From Sulfurimonas sp. (GTDB taxonomy: Bacteria; Campylobacterota; Campylobacteria; Campylobacterales; Sulfurimonadaceae), in contig JAMORO010000034.1 of NCBI GenBank assembly GCA_027063505.1, forward strand, positions 1-33,398: a stretch of 33,398 nucleotides of DNA, given 5' to 3'. The stretch's first letter is position 1. Every line of letters begins with the position of its first letter. Positions 7,589 to 17,500 of the stretch are shown in pieces. A program made the position numbers and the translations under genes. Below the pieces are notes generated by a model that was not told the origin of the DNA, made no database searches, and was given only the letters and a program-made list of their open reading frames with translations.

Positions 7589-8440
7589 ATTAAATTTTTA
7601 TTTTTACTACTCCTATCTTATAGACTCTCTTTTGCACTGTTTGAAAACTCAAACTTATCAGAAGAGATTAATAACTATAAGATGAACAATCTCAAAAAAA
7701 TTCCATTCATTCCACTAGATAACTATTTTAATGATGATTATATTGCACAAAATATAAATATTAATGAATCTCTTACCACCCCTCAAAAGAAGATTTTAGA
7801 AGATACTTTTTATCTACAAGTAGCGATGATAACTACTATTGGTGTTTTAGCTGCTCTTCCAGAAGGTATATCAAAGTGGGATGATGAACAGGCGGACTTC
7901 TCACAGTTAGGTTCAAAGTGGCGAAAAAATGTTCATGATGGACCTATAATGGATGAAGATGATTGGGCTATAAACTACTTAGGACATCCTATTTCTGGAG
8001 CTATTTACTATGCTATGGCACGAAATGATGGACTTGATCCTTTTGAATCTTTTCTTTTTTCCTCTTTTATGTCTACTTTTGTTTGGGAGTATGGATATGA
8101 AGCTTTTGCAGAGATTCCCTCTATCCAAGATTTATGGTCAACACCAGTAATAGGCTCTTTCATGGGAGAGGGAATGTATCTTTTAGAAAAAGAGTTAGAT
8201 AAAAATCATGGATTGGTTTATGGCTCAAGACTACTAGGAAATATAAGCTACTGGTTTTTAGACCCAATGGGTAGAATAGCAGAAGGTATAGGTGGATTTC
8301 TAGATCTGAATGTAACTTTAAGATACCAGACATATCAACTCTATAACTATCAAAACCAAGAGATATATAACGCAGTAATAAATAAACCTGTAGAGTTTAA
8401 TAACTTAAATTATGGTTTTGTTTTAAATATAGAGTTTTAA
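7589..8440 (+). CDS. DUF3943 domain protein, probably exported; possible AUU start
   Basis: The conserved core matches my memory of DUF3943: NYLGHPISGAIYYAMARNDG followed by FESFLFSSFMSTFVWEYGYE and LWSTPVIGSFMGEGM. The family has no established function. The first ATG is at 7682, but the frame stays open back to 7577 with no ATG, GTG or TTG. That stretch encodes a clear signal peptide (IKFLFLLLLSYRLSFA) directly ahead of LFENSNL. I therefore place the start at the ATT at 7589, seven bases after AGAG (7578-7581), giving 283 residues; the ATT at 7586 is equally possible. A sequencing error or start-codon mutation would be the alternative. The gene follows dnaN closely and overlaps the convergent lpxR end by four bases. 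Confidence 0.75.
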   Translation: MKFLFLLLLSYRLSFALFENSNLSEEINNYKMNNLKKIPFIPLDNYFNDDYIAQNININESLTTPQKKILEDTFYLQVAMITTIGVLAALPEGISKWDDEQADFSQLGSKWRKNVHDGPIMDEDDWAINYLGHPISGAIYYAMARNDGLDPFESFLFSSFMSTFVWEYGYEAFAEIPSIQDLWSTPVIGSFMGEGMYLLEKELDKNHGLVYGSRLLGNISYWFLDPMGRIAEGIGGFLDLNVTLRYQTYQLYNYQNQEIYNAVINKPVEFNNLNYGFVLNIEF

Positions 8441-9417
8441 AAGTTATAAGAGAATTCTAAAGAGCCATACCCTAGATAATTTTTCTGTTTTTTAAACTCT
8501 TTTGTTGCATGTGTTCTTATATAGTCTAAACTCATATTCTCATAAACAAGAGAAAATCCATAAGTAACATCTAAAACAAAACTCTTTTTTTTTACACTGT
8601 GACTCATACCATCTCTATTTCCATCAAGAAAAATATTATGTGCAATAGCATTTGCTTTGAGTCCAAAGTTAAAACAGAAATCCCACTCATTTTTATAAGA
8701 TACATTTTCTAAGATGAGTGGAATTTTTGAGTAACTATGATTATCAATAGAGTATGGACCATAATCTTTAGATATTCCCCAGCCAAACCTATAGATAGCA
8801 CCACCGTAGAGCTTTGTAGAAGCATTTCCAAGTTCAAAACCATACTCAGATATTAAAACGCTATCAAGAGAAGCTATTTTCCCTAAATCATAGTAGTTCT
8901 TCTCTCCATAATTGAGTTGAAAAATGAGTTCATCATGAAGTTGATGTTCCCACCCTTGAGGCATAGGTGAACCGATGAGCCCATGAACAAACTCTTGGAC
9001 TGTTTCCATCTGTGAAGAGGGACCAACTATTCCAACTTGAATTATAAGAGATTTTAGTCTGTTATTGTAAGAGTTGTGTAGTGCTGATTGAATATTCATA
9101 TAGCCAGCATAAGGTCTATCTTCTAAAACTAACTCTGTTGCTTTAATATCTTCTGGAGTAAAGAGTTGCTGTGCATAGGAGAAGGAGATATAGTTATCAC
9201 CCTCTGTATAATTTGTAAAAGGAATATGTAAAAGAGAATTTTTAATATCTGTTCTAAGATATAAAAGTGAAAATTTTGCCCCATGACTATAAGCTTCATC
9301 AGTTCTTATATCTGCATCATTTTCAATGAGTACATTAATATTTTTTAACTCCCACTCTTCCGCACTTAAAGTAGTAAAAAGAGAGAAAATGGTGAGAAAA
9401 AGAGTTCTGTTTACCAA
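8437..9417 (-). CDS. lpxR: Lipid A deacylase LpxR family (DUF2219) outer membrane protein
   Basis: 326 residues with a signal peptide (about 1-19, ending SAE) and a beta-barrel-like body ending in aromatic F (SLEFSYNF). LpxR removes the 3'-linked acyloxyacyl chain from lipid A in a Ca2+-dependent reaction. Family landmarks are visible. IENDADIRTDEAYSHG (about 31-46) matches the ND...TD..Y[TS].G metal and active-site loop. RPYAGY is at 101-106. GPSSQMETVQEFVHGLIGS contains the expected catalytic His (H145), followed by QGWEHQLHDE. The start is a TTG at 9417 that overlaps the end of lpoB, so it is probably translated by coupling. It is the last gene of the four-gene minus-strand cassette. Confidence 0.88.
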   Translation of the reverse strand: MVNRTLFLTIFSLFTTLSAEEWELKNINVLIENDADIRTDEAYSHGAKFSLLYLRTDIKNSLLHIPFTNYTEGDNYISFSYAQQLFTPEDIKATELVLEDRPYAGYMNIQSALHNSYNNRLKSLIIQVGIVGPSSQMETVQEFVHGLIGSPMPQGWEHQLHDELIFQLNYGEKNYYDLGKIASLDSVLISEYGFELGNASTKLYGGAIYRFGWGISKDYGPYSIDNHSYSKIPLILENVSYKNEWDFCFNFGLKANAIAHNIFLDGNRDGMSHSVKKKSFVLDVTYGFSLVYENMSLDYIRTHATKEFKKQKNYLGYGSLEFSYNF

Positions 9418-10022
9418 GCGACAGATTTACCTGATCCTCGTTTTCCTATAACAGTTTCACCCTCCCAGAGGGCAAGACCTGTTTTTATATCAGTTAAAGA
9501 GAGCATAAAGTAGTACTCAACTTGCTGTTTAGCATTACCCATATTAATATTTCGCTGTAAAATTTTTCCAGAGAGACTCATATCTGGAGCCATGAGTGTT
9601 CCCTCTTTTTGAACAGTTTTTTGATTAAAATCTGCATTATCTTTGAGTTTTCTAGCCTCTTTATTCATACTATCAGTACTACTTCCAAGGGCTGTTGTTA
9701 CAAAAACTTTCCCACTATTTAAAAGTTCAATACGAATTTTTTTGATTAATTGGTCTGTATCAATATGTTGCATTGTGTCATTTCTTATATCAGAGATAAC
9801 TAAAATAACCCGATTACCATCTTTAGTATTAAGCGCTGAAGATTTTAAAAGTGACTGAGTTGCTTCACCTGCTGCTTGATTAAAGTCACGATAGTCAAGA
9901 CCAATTACCTGATCTCCTTTATCATTATTCATATCAATTCTTTGTACTTTATCAGCACAGCCACTTAAAAATAGTAGTGATGCTGTTGTTGATATAATAA
10001 GTGCTAGTTTTATTTTTCTCAT
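9411..10022 (-). CDS. LpoB-like lipoprotein, penicillin-binding protein activator family
   Basis: About 203 residues. I choose the ATG at 10022 because AAGGA lies seven bases upstream. The ATG at 10040, which overlaps the ycfL stop (ATGA), would add only MKKENK. The lipoprotein signal ends in a lipobox (LLFLSGC), so the protein is lipidated. The mature part has the LpoB/PF13036 pattern: GLDYRDFNQAAGEATQSLL, VILVISDIRNDTMQHIDTDQL, RIELLNSGKVFVTTA and MSLSGKILQRN with LTDIKTGLALWEGE. E. coli LpoB activates PBP1B in peptidoglycan synthesis. Which synthase is the partner here is unknown, and the role is inferred from the family. It is coupled to ycfL upstream and to lpxR downstream. Confidence 0.82.
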   Translation of the reverse strand: MRKIKLALIISTTASLLFLSGCADKVQRIDMNNDKGDQVIGLDYRDFNQAAGEATQSLLKSSALNTKDGNRVILVISDIRNDTMQHIDTDQLIKKIRIELLNSGKVFVTTALGSSTDSMNKEARKLKDNADFNQKTVQKEGTLMAPDMSLSGKILQRNINMGNAKQQVEYYFMLSLTDIKTGLALWEGETVIGKRGSGKSVAW

Positions 10023-10036
10023 CTTATTTTCCTTTT

Positions 10037-10399
10037 TCATCTATCTGTTTTATCAAGATAGAGTTGATAAACAACTGCTTTTTTATTTGGAGCGATTACA
10101 TTTATACGAAATTGAGCATTTTTTTGTACTGGAAATTCTCTCCAATTTGAGGAGAGAGAAGGGATAGCAAAACCATCTTTATCTTCCCATGTAACACGAT
10201 ATCTAAAGAGCTTATAGTACTTTGTAGTGTTCTCTCCTACAACTTCTATCTCTTTAAATCCATCTTCACGTACACGTTCATTTATCTTTTTTATCTCAAT
10301 ATAATTTTCAATGTTATTGTCTACAAATTTTACATAAGATTTATTTACACATCCCGAAAGTAAAAAGAGGATACTAAAAATTAAAATAACTATTTTCAT
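10037..10399 (-). CDS. ycfL: YcfL family (DUF1425) lipoprotein
   Basis: 120 residues from the ATG at 10399, which has AGGAG six bases upstream. A TTG three bases earlier is unlikely to be used. A signal peptide ends in the lipobox LLSGC. The rest matches DUF1425/YcfL: a beta-rich domain with KYYKLFRYRVTWEDKDGFAIP and WREFPVQKNAQFRINVIAPNKKA. In E. coli ycfL lies directly next to lpoB (ycfM), and the same pairing occurs here. The stop of the COG3014 gene overlaps the ribosome binding site of this gene, and its own stop overlaps the first possible lpoB ATG. The biochemical function is not known. Confidence 0.85.
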   Translation of the reverse strand: MKIVILIFSILFLLSGCVNKSYVKFVDNNIENYIEIKKINERVREDGFKEIEVVGENTTKYYKLFRYRVTWEDKDGFAIPSLSSNWREFPVQKNAQFRINVIAPNKKAVVYQLYLDKTDR

Positions 10400-10408
10400 C
10401 AAATACTC

Positions 10409-11794
10409 CTAAAATGGTACTATTAAAACAGAAGCTTTAGAGTAAGGCAGGGCTAGTTTTATATATACTAGTATGTTATCTCTCTTTGGTAAATCAATAG
10501 TTTCTATAAAACCACCATTAGGGTTTTTTATATCTATTTTTCCACTCTGTGGTCGTAAAAATCGTGCAAGCTGAAACTCTTTTGGAAGGGTAGTCCAGAT
10601 TCTTGTATCTGCTTGAGTCGAGGCTATTTGGTAGATAGCAGAAGCAACACTTACTAATAGAGCTGCAGTAGAGCCATTGTTTTGAGTACTCTCTTGGACT
10701 GCATAGTTTATTGCAGTTTTTGTTGCAGCAGAGAGGATAGCTCTTCTAACAACTGTTGGATAGTTCTTCTCAAACTCTGTTTTAATAACATTTTCCATAC
10801 TACAGAGATATTTTGTTTGGAGTGTTTGATTATCATCAAGTGCTATATTTAAGTATTCATAGGCTCTTTTCCTCTCTACAATTTGTGGAAGTGCAACTGA
10901 AATATAGGAGAGTTTATCTGTAAAAATCCAGATAGGAAAATCAACACGCCACTCTTTTAAAACTGGAGCTTGACCATTCTCAAAAATAACCCAAACTGTA
11001 GGTTCTTTGTTCTCTTTATATAAATCATCTTTAACATCTTTATTATTAGGCATCATTCCATATGCTTCTTTGAGAAGGTTTTGCGCTTTAGAGGGGTTGT
11101 TATCAGCTTTTGCAAAGAGCCCAGCAAGATAAGTAGTCATAGGGTTTACAAAATCAGGATAGGCTTTAAAGTTGTGAAGATTTGAGTACTTTTGCTTTAA
11201 AAGTGTATCTATTTCTGAATCTTCTACTTTTAGATTTTCTCCTTTCTTTTGAGACTCTAGCTCTTTTTTATCTATCGCTGCTTGCTCCTTTTTTATCATC
11301 TTATTAAAAAATATTTTAGCACGGCGTTGTCTATCTATAGCTCGATTGAACTCAACTCTAGCACTATTAGTATCTCCTAGTTTCATATACTCTATGGCTT
11401 TGTAAGTGTTTGTCATTATCCCGTCATACTCTGTTCCTATATAGGGCCTTGTAGTGTCATTTAAAAGAGTTGCTGAGAGTGTTTGGGATATATCTTCTGA
11501 TAAACGCTGTTGGCGGTAGTGTTTCATAAGCATTTCACTGTTATCAAAGTAGCTTATAGTGCTACTATTTATCTCATCTAAGAGGAGATAATTATAAGCT
11601 GTTTGAAGCTGCCAGAGTAGGTTGTCTTTGGCATAGATATCATCTAAATCAATTTTCTTTTGACTAAATTTAGCTGCATTTTTATACTCTCCTTGGGCAA
11701 CAAGAGTATCTACCTTTATCATCGCTCCTCTTGGAGCACAAGCACTAAAAAAGAGAAGTAAAAAGAGTGTATTTAGCATTAAAAATTGTTTCAT
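10409..11794 (-). CDS. COG3014 family lipoprotein
   Basis: 461 residues from the ATG at 11794, where a lipoprotein signal ends in LLLFFSAC. The protein has TPR-like helical repeats: NAAKFSQKKIDLDDIY, YKAIEYMKLGDTNSARVEFNRAIDRQRRAKIFFNKM, and AGLFAKADNNPSKAQNLLKEAYGMMPN. It then has a domain with EPTVWVIFENGQAPVLKEWRVDFPIW and an Ala-rich helical segment. COG3014 proteins occur beside ycfL and lpoB in other proteobacteria to my knowledge, but their role is not established. It is the first gene of the cassette. A TATAAT ends six bases before this ATG, and no Shine-Dalgarno is visible, so the transcript may be leaderless. Confidence 0.8.
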   Translation of the reverse strand: MKQFLMLNTLFLLLFFSACAPRGAMIKVDTLVAQGEYKNAAKFSQKKIDLDDIYAKDNLLWQLQTAYNYLLLDEINSSTISYFDNSEMLMKHYRQQRLSEDISQTLSATLLNDTTRPYIGTEYDGIMTNTYKAIEYMKLGDTNSARVEFNRAIDRQRRAKIFFNKMIKKEQAAIDKKELESQKKGENLKVEDSEIDTLLKQKYSNLHNFKAYPDFVNPMTTYLAGLFAKADNNPSKAQNLLKEAYGMMPNNKDVKDDLYKENKEPTVWVIFENGQAPVLKEWRVDFPIWIFTDKLSYISVALPQIVERKRAYEYLNIALDDNQTLQTKYLCSMENVIKTEFEKNYPTVVRRAILSAATKTAINYAVQESTQNNGSTAALLVSVASAIYQIASTQADTRIWTTLPKEFQLARFLRPQSGKIDIKNPNGGFIETIDLPKRDNILVYIKLALPYSKASVLIVPF

Positions 11795-11800
11795 AGAGAT

Positions 11801-11806
11801 ATTATA
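11801..11806 (-). promoter_or_regulatory. -10 element TATAAT immediately before the COG3014 gene
   Basis: Perfect TATAAT on the minus strand. The six bases ATCTCT separate it from the ATG at 11794, so the expected transcription start coincides with the start codon. No ribosome binding site fits in between. The promoter would drive the COG3014-ycfL-lpoB-lpxR cassette. Confidence 0.55.
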
Positions 11807-11840
11807 ATACAATTAAATCTGTTTTTTAGAAAAACTTAGA

Positions 11841-11846
11841 TAAAAT
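11841..11846 (+). promoter_or_regulatory. Probable -10 element for gyrB
   Basis: TAAAAT in the sequence GATAAAATAAG. The predicted start near 11853 leaves about 23 bases before the gyrB ATG, with GGAG at 11866-11869. It is divergent from the COG3014 promoter, the two -10 elements being about 35 bases apart. Confidence 0.4.
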
Positions 11847-11875
11847 AAGTGCAATTATGTCAAATGGAGATATGA

Positions 11876-14191
<2,316 letters not shown>

Positions 14192-14200
14192 ACACCATCT

Positions 14201-15604
14201 ATGCTTCTTCCTCAAACAAAAGAGAGAGAGTACCGTTTTAAGTTAGCACTTAGAATGGGGCTACCAATCTTTGGACTCATTTTAGCACTTGTACTGCATA
14301 CCGTTCTAGAAAACTCTCAAACACTACAAATTTCTTTTTATGTAGAGTCTTTAATCCTTTTAGTCTTTAGTATATACTTTATTCTTTATCTTATTTATAC
14401 AGGTTTTACTGTCAAAATTACAGATGATGTGAGTAAAACCTTTACACGTGAATATCTCTTCTCTTACCTAAAAGAGGAGCTTAAAAGGGAAAAAGAGTAC
14501 ACTTTAATACTTATTAGTATTGATAACTTACAAGATATAAATACTCTTTATGGTATGAAAAATGGAGATAATGTTCTAGAAAAAGTAGCCTTATGGGTAG
14601 CTGACTATCTCAAAAATCAATCTATAGAAAACTTTCCACTTGGACATATAAAAGGGGGAGATTTTATCTTAGGACTTAAAGGTATTGAATCTGATTATAC
14701 CACTATGCTTGACTTGATGTGTCTTAAATCAGATGAGTTTAAAGTAGATGATATCGAGATAAAACTCTCAAGCTCTATCTCTGATAGCCACTATTCACAA
14801 GAGTTAGATTATATTGTAGAGAATCTTTTTGAACTTCAAGAGCAAAAAAGAGATTTTAAAAGAGCACAGAAAGATGAAGAGATAAATCCAAATGAGTTAG
14901 AGTCTTTTGTTATAAACGCTATTGATAATTGTCATTTAAGTATCATGACACAAGATGTTTTTTTAGAGAATAAGAGAAGTTTTAGAGAGTGTTTTATAAA
15001 GCTAAAAAGTCCAGAGGGTAAACTGCTTTATCCTAAAAGTTACATGAAAGTAATTAACAAGTTAGGACTTGGTGTTAAGTATGACTTAATGGTTTTAGAG
15101 GCCCTATTATATAGTGCAAAAATAGAAGAAAATAGTATTTATGCATTAAATATCTCTCCTACTTCATTAAGAAATGAGAAGTTTTTGCATACAATAAGAG
15201 AGTTACTTAAAGAGAGTAAAATTAAAATAATGTTTATTTTAAGTGAGACAGAGTACTTTAGTCATATAAGTCGCTATAATAATATACTAAGTAGTCTCAA
15301 AAGAAGTGGTGTTTTAATTACAGTAGATAGATTAGGAACTATTCACACAAGTTTTTTATATTTACGAGAATTGAAGATAGACTTTATCCGTTTTGATACA
15401 TACTATTCAAATGCAGAACGGATAAAGGATAATAGAGCTATTATTGATGGTTTTAATCTTATGGCCCATGAAAAAGGGGTGAAAACATGGATGAAAAATA
15501 TAACAAATAGAGAAACATTAGAGTTTGTAGACTCTTTAAAAATAGACTATCTACAAGGGAAAGAGCTCTCATCTTTAGAGCTAATATATGAAAAAAAAGT
15601 TTAA
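14201..15604 (+). CDS. Membrane-bound degenerate GGDEF-EAL protein
   Basis: 467 residues. Two membrane helices (about 18-36 and 48-68) anchor a cytoplasmic GGDEF-like domain (about 80-165) and an EAL-like domain (about 232-460). The diguanylate cyclase signature is altered: GGDFI (152-156) replaces GGDEF. In the EAL part, EAL has become ECF (263-265). NIS and SET still match the metal-binding Asn and Glu positions, but the DDFGTG loop is VDRLGT (375-380), losing the second Asp. It is probably a c-di-GMP sensor or a weak or inactive enzyme rather than a full cyclase or phosphodiesterase. It starts nine bases after gyrB and precedes an unknown gene by about 20 bases. The Shine-Dalgarno is weak. 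Confidence 0.82.
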   Translation: MLLPQTKEREYRFKLALRMGLPIFGLILALVLHTVLENSQTLQISFYVESLILLVFSIYFILYLIYTGFTVKITDDVSKTFTREYLFSYLKEELKREKEYTLILISIDNLQDINTLYGMKNGDNVLEKVALWVADYLKNQSIENFPLGHIKGGDFILGLKGIESDYTTMLDLMCLKSDEFKVDDIEIKLSSSISDSHYSQELDYIVENLFELQEQKRDFKRAQKDEEINPNELESFVINAIDNCHLSIMTQDVFLENKRSFRECFIKLKSPEGKLLYPKSYMKVINKLGLGVKYDLMVLEALLYSAKIEENSIYALNISPTSLRNEKFLHTIRELLKESKIKIMFILSETEYFSHISRYNNILSSLKRSGVLITVDRLGTIHTSFLYLRELKIDFIRFDTYYSNAERIKDNRAIIDGFNLMAHEKGVKTWMKNITNRETLEFVDSLKIDYLQGKELSSLELIYEKKV

Positions 15605-15625
15605 ACATCTAATAAAAGGTTCAAA

Positions 15626-16090
15626 ATGTTTTCAAAGATTTTAGGTAGAAAAAAGGGAAACAAGGAAAAAAGTGAAAATAGTGTACTCGTTGAAAAAATT
15701 TCAAGAATGACTCTTAGCGAGATGAAGCACTATATTAATGATAATATGAAGGAATTAACACTTTCAGAAGATGGTTTACGAGAGATTATGTTGAAACTTA
15801 CTGCTAAAGATGAGAATGGATTCTGTTATCTGAAGATGGATGATATGGATGTTAAAAAGAAAAAAGCTTTTGATCTTGTTATTTTATTAGCAAAAAGTAA
15901 AAAAATTACTGTTGAATCTATTGAACTTGTGCAAAAGTTTGTAGATCTACATCAAGATATTATAGATACTTACGATAAAGAGTTTAAAGAGATCTATAAT
16001 TCTCGTTTTAGAGATGCTATTAGTGCTGGTCTTGCAACGATTGAGACTCTTTCTTGTTTACAAACAAAGATGAATACTCTGTCCACTTAA
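15626..16090 (+). CDS. Uncharacterised cytoplasmic protein, 154 aa
   Basis: I do not recognise a family. The N-terminus is highly basic (MFSKILGRKKGNKEK). The rest is predicted helical and soluble, with MTLSEMKHYINDNMKELTL, a LTAKDENGFCYLKMDDMDVKKKKAFDLVILLAKSKK segment and a helical C-terminus. There are no signal peptide and no membrane helix. AAAGG precedes the ATG by five bases, and the gene follows the GGDEF-EAL gene by 21 bases, so it is likely in the gyrB transcript. Its last 71 bases overlap the 3' end of the convergent cca gene. Confidence 0.75.
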   Translation: MFSKILGRKKGNKEKSENSVLVEKISRMTLSEMKHYINDNMKELTLSEDGLREIMLKLTAKDENGFCYLKMDDMDVKKKKAFDLVILLAKSKKITVESIELVQKFVDLHQDIIDTYDKEFKEIYNSRFRDAISAGLATIETLSCLQTKMNTLST

Positions 16091-17270
16091 GTGCTTCTTT
16101 TTTTGTAGTAAACTCTTGACGCATCTGTGCTTCGTATACATTTGCAAGAATATTATGAAACTCTTTTGAAGGGGAGAGTTTTAAGTTTATAAGATCTTTT
16201 CCCTGTATGAGTGGTGGGAGCTTACAGTTAAGTACATCTAAGTTTACCGCTCTCTCTTTTAATGCTAAAATCACCTCTTTTTTCTCCCCTATATAACTTG
16301 CATCAAGATAATATAAAAAGTGTTCAATGTTTACTTTTGTGGCTAAGAGGTATATATCATAATCACTATAACTCTCAAGTAGAAAGCTTTTTTTTACATC
16401 TATAAAAAGCGAGATAGTCTGTAGTAAACTTTTCTCCCTTATAAGTCTTTGTATATCTCCTCTATCTCTTTTGTCATAGAGAAGTGTTAAAAATATAAGA
16501 AGATTAACTCGCTCATTGTCTGTTTTACAAGTAGCAAAATAGTCCAACTCTCTTTCTGCATTATAGACACCGAAAAAACTTTCCATATGAAGGGATTTAA
16601 GAAGTTTTAGTGCTAGTGATGGCTTTTTTGATCTAAGAAGAAACTTTTTAAATTCACTAAAAATTCTCTCTTGAGGTAACTCTAAAAGAGCTCCCTTAGA
16701 AACCATATATTTTATAAGTTGAAAAAGCTTACTATCAAGTTCAAATTCAAAACGACTACTAAAGCCAACTGCTCTTAATATACGCAGAGGATCCTCATCA
16801 AATTTTTCTATAGAGACTGCTTTTAAAAGACCATTGGAGAGATCTTCTTTTCCGTGAAAAGGGTCAAGTAGTTTTTTTTCTACAAGATCATAACCCATAG
16901 CATTAATAGTAAAGTCACGTCTACTTGCTGCCGTTTTAAAGTCTAAGTTTTTATAAGTCTGAATGAAAAAACCTCGATGTCCATCGGCTACTTTAGAGTC
17001 TTCCCTTGGTAATGAGAAATCAAGATCTATTCCTTTATAAGAGAGTTTACAAACACCAAAACTTCTTCCAACACTATTTACCTCCCCAAATTCGCAGAGA
17101 ATATGTTCTATCTTTTTTAAAGAATCAACACCATAAAGTTCTACATCTATATCTTTTGAGTCTAATTTAAGTAGTTTATCTCGAATATACCCACCAACAA
17201 GTACAGGTTTTATACCTAATTTCTTTAGTTTATCAAAGATAATATTTAATTTATTTGGATAATCAATCAT
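16020..17270 (-). CDS. cca: CCA tRNA nucleotidyltransferase / poly(A) polymerase family
   Basis: 416 residues, class II nucleotidyltransferase. It adds or repairs the CCA end of tRNAs. The head has VLVGGYIRDKLL (about 23-34) and the catalytic carboxylates in DIDVELYG (D40, D42). RRDFTINAMGYDL, the flexible-loop and nucleotide-binding motif, follows, then DPFHGKEDL, DEDPLRILRAVGF and ERIFSEFKK. No HD phosphohydrolase motif is seen in the tail. The ATG at 17270 has AAGAAG upstream. The 3' end overlaps the plus-strand 154-residue gene by 71 bases. Some relatives split CC- and A-adding activities between two proteins, and the sequence alone does not decide this. Confidence 0.92.
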   Translation of the reverse strand: MIDYPNKLNIIFDKLKKLGIKPVLVGGYIRDKLLKLDSKDIDVELYGVDSLKKIEHILCEFGEVNSVGRSFGVCKLSYKGIDLDFSLPREDSKVADGHRGFFIQTYKNLDFKTAASRRDFTINAMGYDLVEKKLLDPFHGKEDLSNGLLKAVSIEKFDEDPLRILRAVGFSSRFEFELDSKLFQLIKYMVSKGALLELPQERIFSEFKKFLLRSKKPSLALKLLKSLHMESFFGVYNAERELDYFATCKTDNERVNLLIFLTLLYDKRDRGDIQRLIREKSLLQTISLFIDVKKSFLLESYSDYDIYLLATKVNIEHFLYYLDASYIGEKKEVILALKERAVNLDVLNCKLPPLIQGKDLINLKLSPSKEFHNILANVYEAQMRQEFTTKKEALKWTEYSSLFVNKKESQSLQDQH

Positions 17271-17438
17271 TTCTTCTTTTTTCTTTTTATAATTTCTTTT
17301 AATATTGATAAAATTATTTATGTTAAATAATTTGATTTATCATATAAAATAATTTAAATGTTTGGTTTTTACTTTATTTCTTGAAATCTATAAAGAGAGT
17401 ATATCACTTATTTTACACATCTCTTATATTTATTTGGG

Positions 17439-17444
17439 TATAAT
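17439..17444 (+). promoter_or_regulatory. -10 element TATAAT for typA
   Basis: GGGTATAATCGCG gives a perfect -10. The start expected near 17451 would leave a leader of about 50 bases ending in AAGGA at 17487-17491, nine bases before the ATG. The 230-base cca-typA spacer is otherwise strongly AT-rich, with two AAATAATTT-type words near 17320-17355, and I see no gene in it. Confidence 0.55.
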
Positions 17445-17500
17445 CGCGAAAATTTTTCCCTTTTTGTGGAAATTGCAAGTTAAATTAAGGACACCCCATA

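Noticed and set aside
17300..17360. Repeated AAATAATTT words upstream of typA
   Set aside because: Short, imperfect and in very AT-rich DNA; not distinguishable from base composition.
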